DNA of 64,000 nucleotides, taken from contig CP145411.1 in NCBI GenBank assembly GCA_036867785.1, forward strand, positions 434,001 through 498,000, in the 5' to 3' direction. Under the pieces are notes generated by a model, which worked only from the letters and a program-made list of their open reading frames with translations, was not told the origin of the DNA and searched no databases. This DNA is from Plasmodiophora brassicae. Its lineage: Eukaryota > Endomyxa: Phytomyxea > Phytomyxea > Plasmodiophorida. Position numbers and translations under genes: made by a program. Below are positions 43,500-54,554 of the stretch, piece by piece; position 1 is the stretch's first letter, and each line of letters opens with the position of its first letter.

Positions 43500-43850
43500 T
43501 CATTGAACTTGAACAAAATCGCGGTCGATACCAGCTGGACAGGCAGGCACGCTATTCTCGTCGAAGTGTTCCAAACAGTGAACCACATATGATGTTTCAC
43601 TAGTTCGGGAAGGCACGACAAACGTCCTTCTTTCCGCGCCTATTGCTTCTGTAACAGATTCAGGACGAAGCTGCAACATTTTCTTGCAACTTCGTCGAAA
43701 TGACGCATCAACGCTCTGTGCAACGAGGCAATACTTCAACCTGCACAATCAATCAGCAACCTATCCAATACTAATGGTGTGAAACATCACCTCAATATCT
43801 TTGCATATACGTCCTTTTCATACTCGAGCAAGATGTCGATCAACTTCGGT
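43500..43850 (-). pseudogene. MULE-type transposase C-terminal fragment, copy 1
   Basis: Encodes VPKLIDILLEYEKDVYAKIL and, in another frame, CRLKYCLVAQSVDASFRRSC to FVVPSRTSETSYVVHCLEHF, the region that precedes the SWIM finger in Mutator-like transposases. It is collinear with 63302-63670 but lacks the mariner-like insertion found there. Upstream the match ends at 43852, where unrelated DNA begins. Confidence 0.6.
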
Positions 43851-44372
43851 ACAGTTCCCTGTTCAATTGAATTTACTTCCATATTTAGAAAAAACATCCC
43901 GACATGGACATTAAGTTCCATCTCTCCGATGACGACAATATGGCCTGGAGGGAGGCTAAACGAGTATGGCCTAACATAAGGCATTTCTTGTGTGTGTGGC
44001 ATGTTGACCGTAACTGGCGGCGGCAGGTTATAGGAGTGTGGTGATTTTTGTTTGCCACGGACCCACGGACCCACGGACACAAACAAACAAAAATACCCGA
44101 TGACAGGCTCCCACCCCATGTTTGGACCGACTCGTTTGAATTCGAGAAAAATTCAAAAGCTGGCCTGCAACGCGCGAGCGCGTTGCAGGCCAGTAACACA
44201 CGCGAAGAGAGTTACCCTGAGTTTACGAAGGCGCGCTGCCCTACTCCAATAGTGAACAGCTGACAAGTCGGCAGCTGACTATATGTGCAGCCACGATGAT
44301 GATGGGACGAATGTACTATCGATCGCATAATATCTAACGTAAAGAGCGCATGGGGCAATGATTATAGCGATA
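43851..44372. other. About 520 bp without a supported gene
   Basis: Contains short direct repeats ACCCACGG at 44055-44080 and the perfect hairpin at 44161-44192. It begins exactly where similarity between the two MULE fragment copies stops, so it may be part of another insertion. Confidence 0.4.
44161..44192. repeat. Perfect 14-bp inverted repeat with 4-nt loop
   Basis: Arms TGGCCTGCAACGCG and its exact complement around the loop CGAG. Very stable hairpin; may be the terminal or internal part of an uncharacterised element. Confidence 0.92.
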
Positions 44373-46092
44373 TCACTGTGACGCGTCTGGTGCTCCAGTG
44401 CACCAGTTCCTGTTGTACATGCCCTTGCAGGATTGCTGCTTGCACTTGCCGCAGACATTCTTAGGCGCTCGTGGTTTCTTGGGCTGACCTACATTCTTTG
44501 TCGGTTTGGAAATGCCTGATCGCATAGCGTCATGGACGGTGCCGTTGACGGCCAAGGCAGCAACAGGAGACACAGGAGGTACCAGACGGGCCATAATCGC
44601 GACAGAGCCACCTGTGGTACTGCGATCGGGTGAAGTAGGCGATGCACCCGTCGGTGACGCGAGAAGGCTTTCGGACGGTGGAAGGGTGGAGCGCCTGGCT
44701 AATGGGACCAGCGCGGGAGCATGAGCATGGCCGCCACTTGCACACGCCCGCTGTTCTGCAGAAGATGATTGTAGCGGTAGTGGTTCAGGGCGTGGGAAAG
44801 GAACCGCAATTGGAGTGGCAGCAGTTCGCCCATCTTCAGTCACGCGGTTTCGTGTCATTGTCAGCCGAAGTCGCTGGCGGTTGTGTGCAGGCAAGGACGT
44901 TTGAACGGCCTTTGCCTGCCATTTGGTGTGGTACGCCTTCAGCTGGACGTCCGTCTTTCTGAAGACGTCCACACCATTGGCCAGGCCGTTGAACATGTCG
45001 GCGATTCTGGAGAAGCCGGCCTGCGCAGATTGATTTGCCAAAGCTAGCACAGCCTCGTTGAACAGCGCACGTTCACGCTCGGTGTTCACTGGGAGAACTG
45101 GGATCGTCTGCTGCAGACGTTGTGCAACGAATGCGGCGCACCCGCGTAACAGCTGTTGCGGTGCCGGGCAATCCTCTTCCACAGACCTCTTGGTCAGGCG
45201 CCCGACGCCGAACTGCTCATGACTGGACACATACTCGGACAACGGGACCCAATTCGGGTACGCCAACCGGCCTGTGACACCCTGGCTCAACCTCTGGACT
45301 TCTTCAATCTCCAGAATGTTGTAATGTCCGAAGAACGGGACATCATCCCGGTGCCGTACGCTTGAACGCATCAAAAGCCGGTGGCGCTTCTCTGCCACCA
45401 ACGCATCGCCCAGCTCGATCGAAGCACCGAATGAGCCAAAGCAGCGGTAGAGTTCACGATGTACGCCTCCTTCCAGCGAGTTTGTCCCCCGTGAGCAGTG
45501 GTAGACAGGGATACCAAGGCGATCGAAGCCGAGTTGCGTATAAAACTGAAACCCTGGAGGGTCACTTAAGCACCCCTTCCTGACGTGTTTGCGCATAACC
45601 TGTCAAGTTCGAAGAGGTCAGCCACGTTGTCATTCGTATTTCGTGTTGCTGATGCGAGCATTACCTCAATCTGGCTTAGAGCCTCCTTTGTCAGCAATGG
45701 TTGCCCAGTTACGGGGTCGGAGATATCCTTAAATTCATCTACAGTCCTCGCGATGGCGGCGTCCATTTCGACTGGACTTCGGGTATAGCGTGGTATGCGC
45801 CTTCGTGCCCATTGAGAGCGATGAATGAAATCACCGAAATCGCCTGGGGGCAACAGGTCGCACTGCTCCAGACGATGTTTGACCAGATCGACGGACCGAT
45901 GCTCAACCATGAATATGGCATCTCGCATTAATGCCATGAAACGATCATGCGATGGGTGCGAAACTTTGACTGGAATGGCGTCCAGCCAGTGCCAAATATC
46001 CTTCAAGACGACAACCTCGCGGTTGTCCTCAGCAGACGGTAGCATCCGGCTCTCGTGGCGAAGCGAATCGATGGGGACAACGACGTCAACAG
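44373..46092 (-). pseudogene. Transposon zinc-ribbon/exonuclease protein, C-terminal part (split by LTR element)
   Basis: Continuation of the frame from 54554-51429 after conceptual removal of the LTR retrotransposon and one target duplication. Frame 46087-45566 contains LKDIWHWLDAIPVKVSHPSH and MRDAIFMVEHRSVDLVK. The frame then shifts to 45596-44373, possibly across a 20-nt GT-AG intron (45599-45580). The second part contains DPPGFQFYTQLGFDRLG and YHCSRGTNSLEGGVH, a transposase-like conserved block, then a Pro/Ser/Ala-rich linker and a C-terminal zinc motif CGKCKQQSCKGMYNRNWC. Confidence 0.65.
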
Positions 46093-46289
46093 TGTGCTAA
46101 CGCCGCCGCTGCCCACTACGGGGGCGGTCGGTCGCAAGAGTCGGCGCCTGGTGATATAACGAACTGATGTATTTGGACAGGATCGTCACAGCAAGGGCCG
46201 CTGCGGGGTCGAGTACGGTCATGATCATGTGACCGGGTGGCAGCAGCATCTGAGCAGCATCATCTGAGTACTGGTACTCTGGATGAACA
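46093..46289 (-). repeat. 3' LTR of the retrotransposon
   Basis: Starts TGTGCTAACGCC and ends GGATGAACA on the + strand. Since the element reads on the minus strand this is its downstream LTR. It contains TACTACG-like and GGTGATATAAC stretches but no unambiguous promoter was assigned. Confidence 0.95.
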
Positions 46290-46298
46290 CTCCCCGTG

Positions 46299-49200
46299 TT
46301 AGAAATCTGCTAACAGTCGTGAGCAGAGCGGGTCTCCTTCGGCTTGTCGTTCGAGGAAGGCCCTGACGATATCAGGAACATCGGCCGCCATGACCGAGTA
46401 AGGTTCCCATGAATTGTCGGTGGCATCGAATCCGATCCAGTTGATCAGTAGTTCAGTGTCACCTGACGTAGAGTTGACTCGAATGTCCTCGACTGCGTTG
46501 ACTTGGTAAGCCACGCCGGTGAGCGCGATGTTGTGCTTCAGGGAAGAGGTGACATTCAAGTGCGCATCTGCATAGAACATTAAGCGCTGGGCGTGTACAT
46601 CTGAGATACGATCAGTCAAGAGATCTCGAACTCGATACACCCAGTCGTTGATGGTGTCGATAATCTGGGCAGGTCCAGTCCAGTTGTACTCGGACTTGGA
46701 GTGCTTGCCATGGTTGGCCACGAGAACATAGTCGCCCGTCGTGAAGTTGATCTCGCGAACATTGCGTCGGCGACGCCGGGCGCGTTGCTTGAGATCACGT
46801 AGATGGGTGCGTGTACGTGCCACTGCTTTGTGCATGTCCTCGAGAGAATCGATAAGTTCCGTCGTCATTTCCTTGAGACGGTCAGGGGTCAACGGTACGT
46901 CGATAACCGCGTCGATGCGTTTGTTGAAGATAATCGAGATAGGTGTCGAGGGTGGCAAACCCGTAAACATCGTGACAGGCGCGTAGCCCACACTTGATCG
47001 AACAGTGTGATTTACCGTCATGTTGATCAGCGGAAGGACATACGGCCAATCCTGGAATGGAAGATTTAGCTCGGAGAGGAGGGACTTCAGCAGAAAGAGA
47101 AGCCGCTTGTTGACAACCTCAACCGTGCCGTTCGCCCAAGGTGTGTAGGCAGTTGTGAAATGATGGTTGCAGTGTAACCGGCTATTAAGCTCGGCGATAA
47201 CCGCGTTTTTGAAGTGTGTGCCGCGGTCAGAGACATGTTGGAAAACAATGCCGAAACGTTTGAACCAATCCAGAAGAGATTCGGCGACAACGCTGTGATC
47301 CGCGAATTGACAAGGAATTAACTCGACGAATGCTGTAGCGTCGTCCTTCAGAACCAGAACATAACGAAGTTGATGAGAATCGCCTGGACGAGGTTTGGAT
47401 AAGAACAGAAAGTCATAGTGGATGACCTTATTGGGCTTGTCCGCATGCATAGCCGTGCCATAAGGTCGGGGGATCATCGAATCTTTGTTGCGTAGGCAGT
47501 GTAAGCATTTGTCCACAAATGCACGAACAAAGGAATCGAGATCAGGCCACCAGAAGAGTTGCGCGATGCTCGAAATAGTCGATGCAGCAAGTTGATGACC
47601 AGACAGTCCCATATGTGAAATCACTGCGATGCGTAGCTGCAGTGCATGTGATGGTACCCAGAGTTGATTGTCTGGAGTACGCCAGCCAGATTCCGGGCTA
47701 AGGTGGAGAGACATGTCCCCTTCGAGTTGGAGAATATCAGAAACGGCAGATAGGTCGTGTTGGCGAATGTAGTCGGTCTGAGCGTTACTAATCTCGTCGA
47801 CAGACGGCCAGATAAACTCATCGGTCATCTTGTAATCGTCGAAGTCAAGATTAATTGCCATATGACGAATAGAACGGAACGATGGAGGGGAAAATGAGGA
47901 GAGTGGTTGCAGGGCGACGCCCCACCGCGTGGCGAGGTCGGCCCAAACGTTGTCCTCCCCAGCAATGTGCTCAATGTGAAAATCTAGGTCGATAATCTGA
48001 AGTCGCCAGCGCTCCAAGCGATCGCCGGTCGTCCGACTAATTCGTGCAACCGAGGCTGGGTTCAGAATGAAAACCAAATTACGGTGGTCTGTGAAGATTC
48101 GAAGTGCCAGCTTTGACATAGAGATGAAGTGTCTGAGGCGATAGCAGCCTTCAATGATGGCGTAGGCCTCCTTCTCAATGGTCGCCCACTTCAATTGAGA
48201 ACCACGGAATGTCCCCGAGATGAACGACAAAGGTTCGTGGTGTTGCTCACCGTACGGGAGATCAATATCTTCCGGAGGGATCTGCGACAGGAAAACAGAC
48301 CAGAAACGGTCACTCGCATCCGGAAAGAGACACATGATCCATTCGTCCTTGGTGTGCGCCAGCGTCATGGCCTCCGATAGTCGATGCTTCAGAGAATTGA
48401 AACTGGTGAGATGGTCAGTGGTCCAGCCGATGTCGGCTAAACGAACTCGACGTAGGTGTGATTTCTTCAGACTGCTGACAGAACGAGAAGCGGACAGAAG
48501 TAGATCCTGTAGCGGATGAACATGTGCCGCGAATTGAGGGATAACAGAACGGACCCAATTGAGGCCCGAGAGGAACTGTTGGAGATCAGCAGCCGTGATA
48601 GGAGTTGATAGATCGTGCAAGGCGTTGAGATACGAGCGATCGAACGACACTCCATCAGCGGATATAACGCGACCGCACCATGTCACTGAAGTGAGATATA
48701 ACTGGCAGCGATCAGGGTTGAGTTTAACTCCAAACTCGTCGAAAGCGTTGAGAAGAGATTCGAGTGTGTCCATGTAGGCTCCGAATCCAGATACGTAGCC
48801 GAGGATATCGTCGATCCAGAGTAGGGCGCAGATATATAGAAGTTTCCCCAACACCTGTTGCATTCCCGCCTGGAACGCAAACACGCAATCAGCGATTCCC
48901 TGGATGATGCGCCTGGGTGTAAACGTGGCGATGTGCGTCATGAACGAGCAGGCCTCCTGCGAATCAGGGTGCAACGGAAATTGCCAATAGCCTTTAAAGG
49001 CATCGAACAGCATGAAGATGGTCGCGGAACGTAGGTAGGTCAGGATGATGTCGATGTGAGGCATCGGCCATGCAATGCGTTCGGTCTGTTTGTTGACGGC
49101 TTCATTGATGTCGACGGTCAGCCGATGGCCGCGAACCTCCGTGTCCTTCTTGTCGACGACCAGACACGGCGACGCGTACCTGCTGTGCGGATTGCGGTAC

Positions 49201-51188
49201 ACAAAATCGTTTTCCGCCAAGGTTCCTACGTGATCATCCATGAATTTTTGATGTTCGAGGGTATACCTTCGTGTTCGGCAACGAACAGGACGAGCATCTG
49301 CTTTGAAGTGTAGTTTCAGTGGACTTACTTTCGCAGGTGGATCACGGCCAAGCTTCGTTCGCCATATGTCTTTGTGTCGATTGACAGTTGTGCGTAGACG
49401 CGGGACTTGATCGTTAGGGAAACCGGAGTCAGTTGCACGTTGTATCATCCGGTCTATTGCCCTGTCCACGTCTGTATCGGAGTGTTCTCCGATTTCGACA
49501 TCATAGTCGTCACCCGGATCATTGGTGTCCAATTGGGGCTCATGATCGCGAGTTGTTCCACTTACCTCCGGGTGTCTTACCGCTCTCATCGTGATCCCTT
49601 GACCACCTGGGGCGTGACGTTCCGGGGTCGGATCCGCTTCGATGATGATAGGACCATTTGCCTCGATTAACATCTCCTTCAGTTGTGTAGCTGGATTGAT
49701 ACCCAACGCGTCCAGTTCCGGGGCTCCTAAAAGGACAATGTCATCAGATAGGTCTTCGCGACATACGTTGATTTCCCGCCCGCGTAGATGTGCAGGTTTG
49801 CCATGCGAAGGTGGGACAATGGTGATGTCCACGATCGCTGTGGCGACAATTGTTGTCGTAGCCCCGATCGTTGCAAGTTTCGCCTCCGTTGGATGGTCGA
49901 ACACTTTGACTGGGACATGCTGGATGGCTTGAATCCGTAGCAGTTGCGATTGCGAAATGACGGTCTTCGTCGCACCACTATCGGCTTCGAATGGAAGGTC
50001 GAGCGAGTTCTGGAAGCGAAGTCTCATAGGGGACGGTGTTGACGGCGACGGCGGGCCCATGCGCTTTGCCGTGTCTGCGTTGCCCTTACTCTCCTCCTTC
50101 TCTTTGCGCTCTTTCTGGAACTTTTCAATGGCAGCTTTGCGTTCTCCTTGAGTTGCCTTCGGGCACACTTGGACCCAGTGCTGCTCCTTGCAGATTAGGC
50201 AACCTGCCTTTGGAGGATCCTTACCTTCGAAACGTTTTCGGATGTGCTCGGGGATGTCCCTCGATTCGTCTTTCGTTTGCGATGTGGACGATTGAGCTGT
50301 CTTCAGTCCGATCGGATTTGTCGGATGCTTGCCGCCATTCCTATTCGGAGCAACAACGTCCTTACCTTTCTTACCTGCAGGTGGGGACATGGTCTGCGCT
50401 GGAGACTTCTTCTTCTCAGCTTGCAGCCGGAAGTGTTTGTCCTGCTCTTTGGCAAGACGGTCGACGAGGTCGAAGAATTTGAGCTCGTCCTTCTCAGCGT
50501 CCCTGCACCCTCCGAACTCGATCGCGCGTTCGACTAGAACCGCAAGGTCAGTGGGACGGATACCTCCGCGTAATACCTTGATCTTGCGCTTGGTTCCTTT
50601 CGTTCCTTTGGCGTATGTGTCTTGTAGCCCATAGTCGTCGATTAGCTCATCGAACTTGGCGAAGAAAGACGTGACACGTTCCTCAATACTCTTGATTGAC
50701 AGGTTCATGACCACTGTCTTCGTGAGAAGCGCCTTGATGTCTGTCGAACTCTCGACATCAGCCTCCCTGCGTTGGACTGACCTCAAGTAGCTCATGATGT
50801 CGCCATCCGTGATCGTGCTGGCGGGTTGACGTAGGCGATATTTCGACATCCCTCTGAGGACGTCCTCGGTAATGCATGACTTCACCGTTGGCGGATGAAT
50901 ATCCTCCTTGTAGATCAGTCGGCGCTCGTTAACGATCTCGACGTGTTTCCTATATTTCTTGAGGAAATCGTTAATTCCGTCCTTGGCCGTAAGGCTCAGG
51001 GTACGTAGGATGGGCGGTTTCAAAGGCATAAAGATCGGGCTCTTACCGTGCAGGTTTGTTGACTGAAGCCCTCGATCGATTTCGTCATCTGTCGACGATT
51101 CATGCTCCTTGGCCTCGGCGTCGGAGTTGGTCCTGGCGTCGTCCTCCATCTGTAGACGAACGGGCGCTCTGCGGCCACCTCCTGCCAT
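46299..51188 (-). CDS. Gag-Pol polyprotein with chromodomain
   Basis: One 1,629-residue frame without frameshift. Order: Gag-like helical region (1-270); zinc knuckle CLICKEQHWVQVC (about 325-340, a CCHC with altered spacing); aspartic protease with DSGA (about 400); reverse transcriptase with IDDI in place of the usual [Y/V]xDD context (about 790); RNase H with FPDASD and TDHRNL (about 930-1010); integrase with an HHCC-like zinc region near 1225 and the catalytic D, D, E in HYDFL, SDRGTHF and NGTVEVVNK (about 1258, 1321 and 1352); C-terminal chromodomain with LLINWIGFDATDNSWEP (about 1566). The chromodomain defines a chromovirus-type element and usually steers integration toward particular chromatin. 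Confidence 0.95.
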   Translation of the reverse strand: MAGGGRRAPVRLQMEDDARTNSDAEAKEHESSTDDEIDRGLQSTNLHGKSPIFMPLKPPILRTLSLTAKDGINDFLKKYRKHVEIVNERRLIYKEDIHPPTVKSCITEDVLRGMSKYRLRQPASTITDGDIMSYLRSVQRREADVESSTDIKALLTKTVVMNLSIKSIEERVTSFFAKFDELIDDYGLQDTYAKGTKGTKRKIKVLRGGIRPTDLAVLVERAIEFGGCRDAEKDELKFFDLVDRLAKEQDKHFRLQAEKKKSPAQTMSPPAGKKGKDVVAPNRNGGKHPTNPIGLKTAQSSTSQTKDESRDIPEHIRKRFEGKDPPKAGCLICKEQHWVQVCPKATQGERKAAIEKFQKERKEKEESKGNADTAKRMGPPSPSTPSPMRLRFQNSLDLPFEADSGATKTVISQSQLLRIQAIQHVPVKVFDHPTEAKLATIGATTTIVATAIVDITIVPPSHGKPAHLRGREINVCREDLSDDIVLLGAPELDALGINPATQLKEMLIEANGPIIIEADPTPERHAPGGQGITMRAVRHPEVSGTTRDHEPQLDTNDPGDDYDVEIGEHSDTDVDRAIDRMIQRATDSGFPNDQVPRLRTTVNRHKDIWRTKLGRDPPAKVSPLKLHFKADARPVRCRTRRYTLEHQKFMDDHVGTLAENDFVYRNPHSRYASPCLVVDKKDTEVRGHRLTVDINEAVNKQTERIAWPMPHIDIILTYLRSATIFMLFDAFKGYWQFPLHPDSQEACSFMTHIATFTPRRIIQGIADCVFAFQAGMQQVLGKLLYICALLWIDDILGYVSGFGAYMDTLESLLNAFDEFGVKLNPDRCQLYLTSVTWCGRVISADGVSFDRSYLNALHDLSTPITAADLQQFLSGLNWVRSVIPQFAAHVHPLQDLLLSASRSVSSLKKSHLRRVRLADIGWTTDHLTSFNSLKHRLSEAMTLAHTKDEWIMCLFPDASDRFWSVFLSQIPPEDIDLPYGEQHHEPLSFISGTFRGSQLKWATIEKEAYAIIEGCYRLRHFISMSKLALRIFTDHRNLVFILNPASVARISRTTGDRLERWRLQIIDLDFHIEHIAGEDNVWADLATRWGVALQPLSSFSPPSFRSIRHMAINLDFDDYKMTDEFIWPSVDEISNAQTDYIRQHDLSAVSDILQLEGDMSLHLSPESGWRTPDNQLWVPSHALQLRIAVISHMGLSGHQLAASTISSIAQLFWWPDLDSFVRAFVDKCLHCLRNKDSMIPRPYGTAMHADKPNKVIHYDFLFLSKPRPGDSHQLRYVLVLKDDATAFVELIPCQFADHSVVAESLLDWFKRFGIVFQHVSDRGTHFKNAVIAELNSRLHCNHHFTTAYTPWANGTVEVVNKRLLFLLKSLLSELNLPFQDWPYVLPLINMTVNHTVRSSVGYAPVTMFTGLPPSTPISIIFNKRIDAVIDVPLTPDRLKEMTTELIDSLEDMHKAVARTRTHLRDLKQRARRRRRNVREINFTTGDYVLVANHGKHSKSEYNWTGPAQIIDTINDWVYRVRDLLTDRISDVHAQRLMFYADAHLNVTSSLKHNIALTGVAYQVNAVEDIRVNSTSGDTELLINWIGFDATDNSWEPYSVMAADVPDIVRAFLERQAEGDPLCSRLLADF

Positions 51189-51231
51189 TAAGTGAGTTCG
51201 TTTGCTTGGGGCTCTTTGCGCAAGAAGCTTC

Positions 51232-51428
51232 TGTGCTAACGCCGCCGCTGCCCACTACGGGGGCGGTCGGTCGCAAGAGTCGGCGCCTGGTGATATAACG
51301 AACTGATGTATTTGGACAGGATCGTCACAGCAAGGGCCGCTGCGGGGTCGAGTACGGTCATGATCATGTGACCGGGTGGCAGCAGCATCTGAGCAGCATC
51401 ATCTGAGTACTGGTACTCTGGATGAACA
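51232..51428 (-). repeat. 5' LTR of the retrotransposon
   Basis: 197 bp, no difference from the 3' LTR seen by eye. The Gag start codon lies 44 bp inside. The bases next to the LTR do not show the usual TGG start of a tRNA primer-binding site. Confidence 0.95.
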
Positions 51429-54400
51429 AACAGGGAGGCGCTCGATCCGATTGAAGTCTATGTCAGCAATGCCCATGCGTGATCCTAGTCGTAGACCCGG
51501 AGCATGGATTTCGTCGAGGCGGACGCACACAGCTCCTGATGGACCGCTTGAAAGATCGGTAATCGAGCCCGAAGCAAGCCGCTTTCCGTTCGATCCAATG
51601 ACGACATCGACGCGTAAACCGCAGGCAACGGTCGCTGGCGCAATCGGAACGGTGCAGTCGTTGAATTGCATGAAGTAATCGTACAGCGCCAAACATGCGT
51701 ACGCATCCCGACAAGCATACCGCACGAACTCGACAGGCAATGGTTTCTTCAGCCATTTGTCGGAGACCCGGATGTTTGGATCTTTCTCCATTGCGACGCC
51801 GAAAACGCGCTGCATCAAGTGAGCAAGTGATACCTTGCTGGACGCGATCTTGCCACAGCGTTTGCCGATCTTCGCCACATCGACATGACCGGTCATTAAC
51901 ACACCGAAGTCCTTCTGCAGTTTTTTGAGGTCCCCTTCAATAGATAGCCCGGCCTTCGTAACGGTTGGATCTTCAAGCAACATCTTCAGCCCAACTGGAC
52001 AATCGCTGAGCAATTGCAGAACGCGAGGAGGATGGCCGCGAAGTGCGATTTGTACCGTACAAACCGGTGACGTGATTGATTTCCACCTTGCGCCGTCCTT
52101 CATAAAGGTGACGTTGGACTCCGTATCGAAACCAACAACACGGTCAGCGATGGGAAGATTGCGGATGGCGCTACAGAAATCCGAAATGGCCCGGGTGTTG
52201 TTCAGGACAATGCCGTCGGGATCAGGCCAGCAGAACGCAGGAAACGGATCAGCGCCACGTCTGGAACTGTCATCCATCGACGTATCCTTGGATACAGTCT
52301 CTATAGCGGATGCAATCGAAGCGACTACGCGACCGATTATTTCGTCGTCAGGAGCTGCAGGATTGCTTGAATAACCATCAGCGACTTCCCGAGCGACAAG
52401 CAGGGCCGTCTGTGACATCATCTGAACGACATTCTTTACGATCGATTGTTCAATCGGCAAGTCTTCGTCTTCCACAGCAATCCTCAGCATGGTTTGAGCC
52501 TTATGACGAGCAGCAGAGATCACGCGAACGTTGAGGTCGGATAGCGCAGCGTGAATAGGGGTATCAGAGGAAACGGACGAAAGGAGTTGATCGAGAATTC
52601 GTTTCAAACTCGAGCAGAAAGCATCGCGCCTCGCCAATGCTTTGCGAACCCAGATGATCTCCATGAACGCGGAAGCGTCCTGGCAGCACCGATCCGAAAC
52701 GATAACCGATGCAAGTTCGAAGCCGTTGAGAAGACAGCGCAGCAAGTAACCTCGAAGCGCGACAAAGACTTCATTGAGCGAAGTGCTGTAGGTGAACCGT
52801 TGGAGCGTGGGTTCCTCGAACTCATTGACCGCTGTCAGGAGTGCGCTAAAGAGGGGATACGGGCCGAACATGCGCAACAGCTTCGGCACTTTAAAAGAGT
52901 GGTCCAGCTTCAGAACACGCCCATCGACAGTCTGTTGCAGCCGGTCCATCAGCGGGCGGTGCTCAGACAGGTATTTGAGGTACATAGCTTCTAGGAAAGA
53001 CGCCGAAGGAACGAAGCCATCGTAGCCGTTCGGGTCGTCGAAGGCCGAGAACTGTTGCGGCGAAATGGCTTGCTGCTTGGTAAAGGCATAGCCGAAACGA
53101 TGCAGACAATGTTGGAGGGCACCAAAATATTGGATCTGCGTCCTCGTGTACCGCAGCGTATGCGTCTCCATGAGATGGCGGGCGAATCCAGCGATCGATA
53201 CACCATGATCGACCAGCGACCTCATTTCGTCGAGTACCGACTTGTCGATCCCGCTGCGGTGCGTAATGAAGGCAGGAAAAACGGTGCGAACGAACGACGG
53301 CAGACTGACCAAGAGCTCGGGGTCATGGCCACTGAACGTGGACGGAGTCAGACCACGTGCTTGGCAATTGCCGCATCGGTAACGGCGGGTGACAACGTAG
53401 TAGGAGCGATCACGCCCAACAACGCGACGGCCCATGGTCCATCCCTTTCGCACGACATTGGGACGGCCGCGAATCTGCTTGTTGAAGCGTTCATGTCCAC
53501 ATCTCGGCCACTTTAACTGAAGATCGCAGAACATGGTCTCGACGTCCCAGATGAATACAGGAACCAAATAGAACAAATCCAATGAGATGTCCTTAATGTT
53601 CTCCCGCACACATGGCACTGGTGGATGCACCCAGCACTGGCCGTGCTTAACACCCGCTAGCAAAGCGCTATCATCTCGCCGAAGGTCGTTGACAATGCAC
53701 TCGAGATGGTTCCGCATGGCCGACGATATACGCCGTGAACGATTCTGAACCGAAGGGCCTGCATCCACATGCCCACTGTCCTCGTCATCTTCATCTATAT
53801 GCGCATGTGTGTAAGTGAGGGCCGCATGACAGCATTTGTCATCGACGATGCGCTCACCGGTTGTAATGCCGCCGTCGTCGGACTCATCGGTGGAGTCGGA
53901 CGTTTCCAAAAGTGCATCTGACGCTTGTAGCTCGAACGGCAGTTCATTGGCGTCGGCGCCATGGTCAGCAGAGCCATCCCTCCCCGACCGACCAAAGCGT
54001 CGAAGGAACCGATCCAATGATCCGCTTCCTGTAGTCAGCAATGGCATTGGCGGTACTCCCGAATGCACAGGTGAATTGCTCGACGGCGGCGACGATGCAG
54101 GGCTAGACGCCTCAGATGACATAACCGGTGAATCGCGTGTCTGGGCAATCGCAGCAGCAGTACCGGGAAGACACCGTACAGCAGTGCCTTGTGCAGTCGC
54201 CATACGAAGAGCGGCGGACGTCGAATCCTCAAGTGCTCGAAGAAGAGCGTTGTTGGTGGCCGGCTGGGCCGCTAGGGTCGATGACGATGTCGGCAGTGAT
54301 GCTACATCTGGCCGAGAACTGGACGAAACCGGTGGAATCACGACAGCACTGTCGTTGGCTGGTGTGACCGGTTCTGACGATGGCAGTGCAGGCAATGCGA

Positions 54401-54554
54401 GAGCTCGGGCATCTCGATCAGGACTGGAAGACACCGCGCGTGTTGCTGATCCAAGAAAATGATGCATGGACGTCTGCCGGCCGCCAGTCGGCGCTGGCGA
54501 CAGCGCCCTCGTTCGCTTGCGCCCTGCGCCTGGACGCGCTCCTCCCCTGGGCAT
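51429..54554 (-). pseudogene. Transposon zinc-ribbon (DUF6729-like) plus 3'-5' exonuclease protein, N-terminal part
   Basis: 1,042 codons open from the ATG at 54554 to the insertion point. After a low-complexity N-terminus (residues 1-330) comes a zinc-ribbon transposase-like domain: LKWPRCGHERF, GRRVVGRDRSYYVVTRRYRC, CGNCQARGLTP, SGHDPELLVSLPSFVRTVFP. Residues 450-760 contain LKLDHSFKVPKL and VIVSDRCCQD, plausible catalytic Asp positions of an RNase H-like fold. Residues 830-980 are a DEDDy exonuclease: VVGFDTESN, a central D in GDLKKLQKDFGV and YACRDAYACLALYDY. The retrotransposon separates it from its C-terminal part at 46087-44373, and the frame is restored exactly when the element and one AACAG are ignored. 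As it stands the gene is broken. Confidence 0.75.

Larger units (their letters stand above)
46093..51428 (-). mobile_element. Ty3/gypsy chromodomain LTR retrotransposon, 5,336 bp, apparently intact
   Basis: Flanked by two 197-bp LTRs that look identical, beginning TG and ending CA, and by a perfect 5-bp target duplication AACAG (46088-46092 and 51429-51433). One long Gag-Pol frame fills the interior. Identical LTRs, an open frame and a perfect target duplication indicate a recent insertion. It lies inside the reading frame of another transposon gene. Confidence 0.96.

Noticed and set aside
45580-45599. Confident annotation of a 20-nt intron in the transposon exonuclease gene
   Set aside because: It would restore the frame, but in a gene already broken by an insertion a frameshift is equally likely, so it is mentioned only as a possibility.
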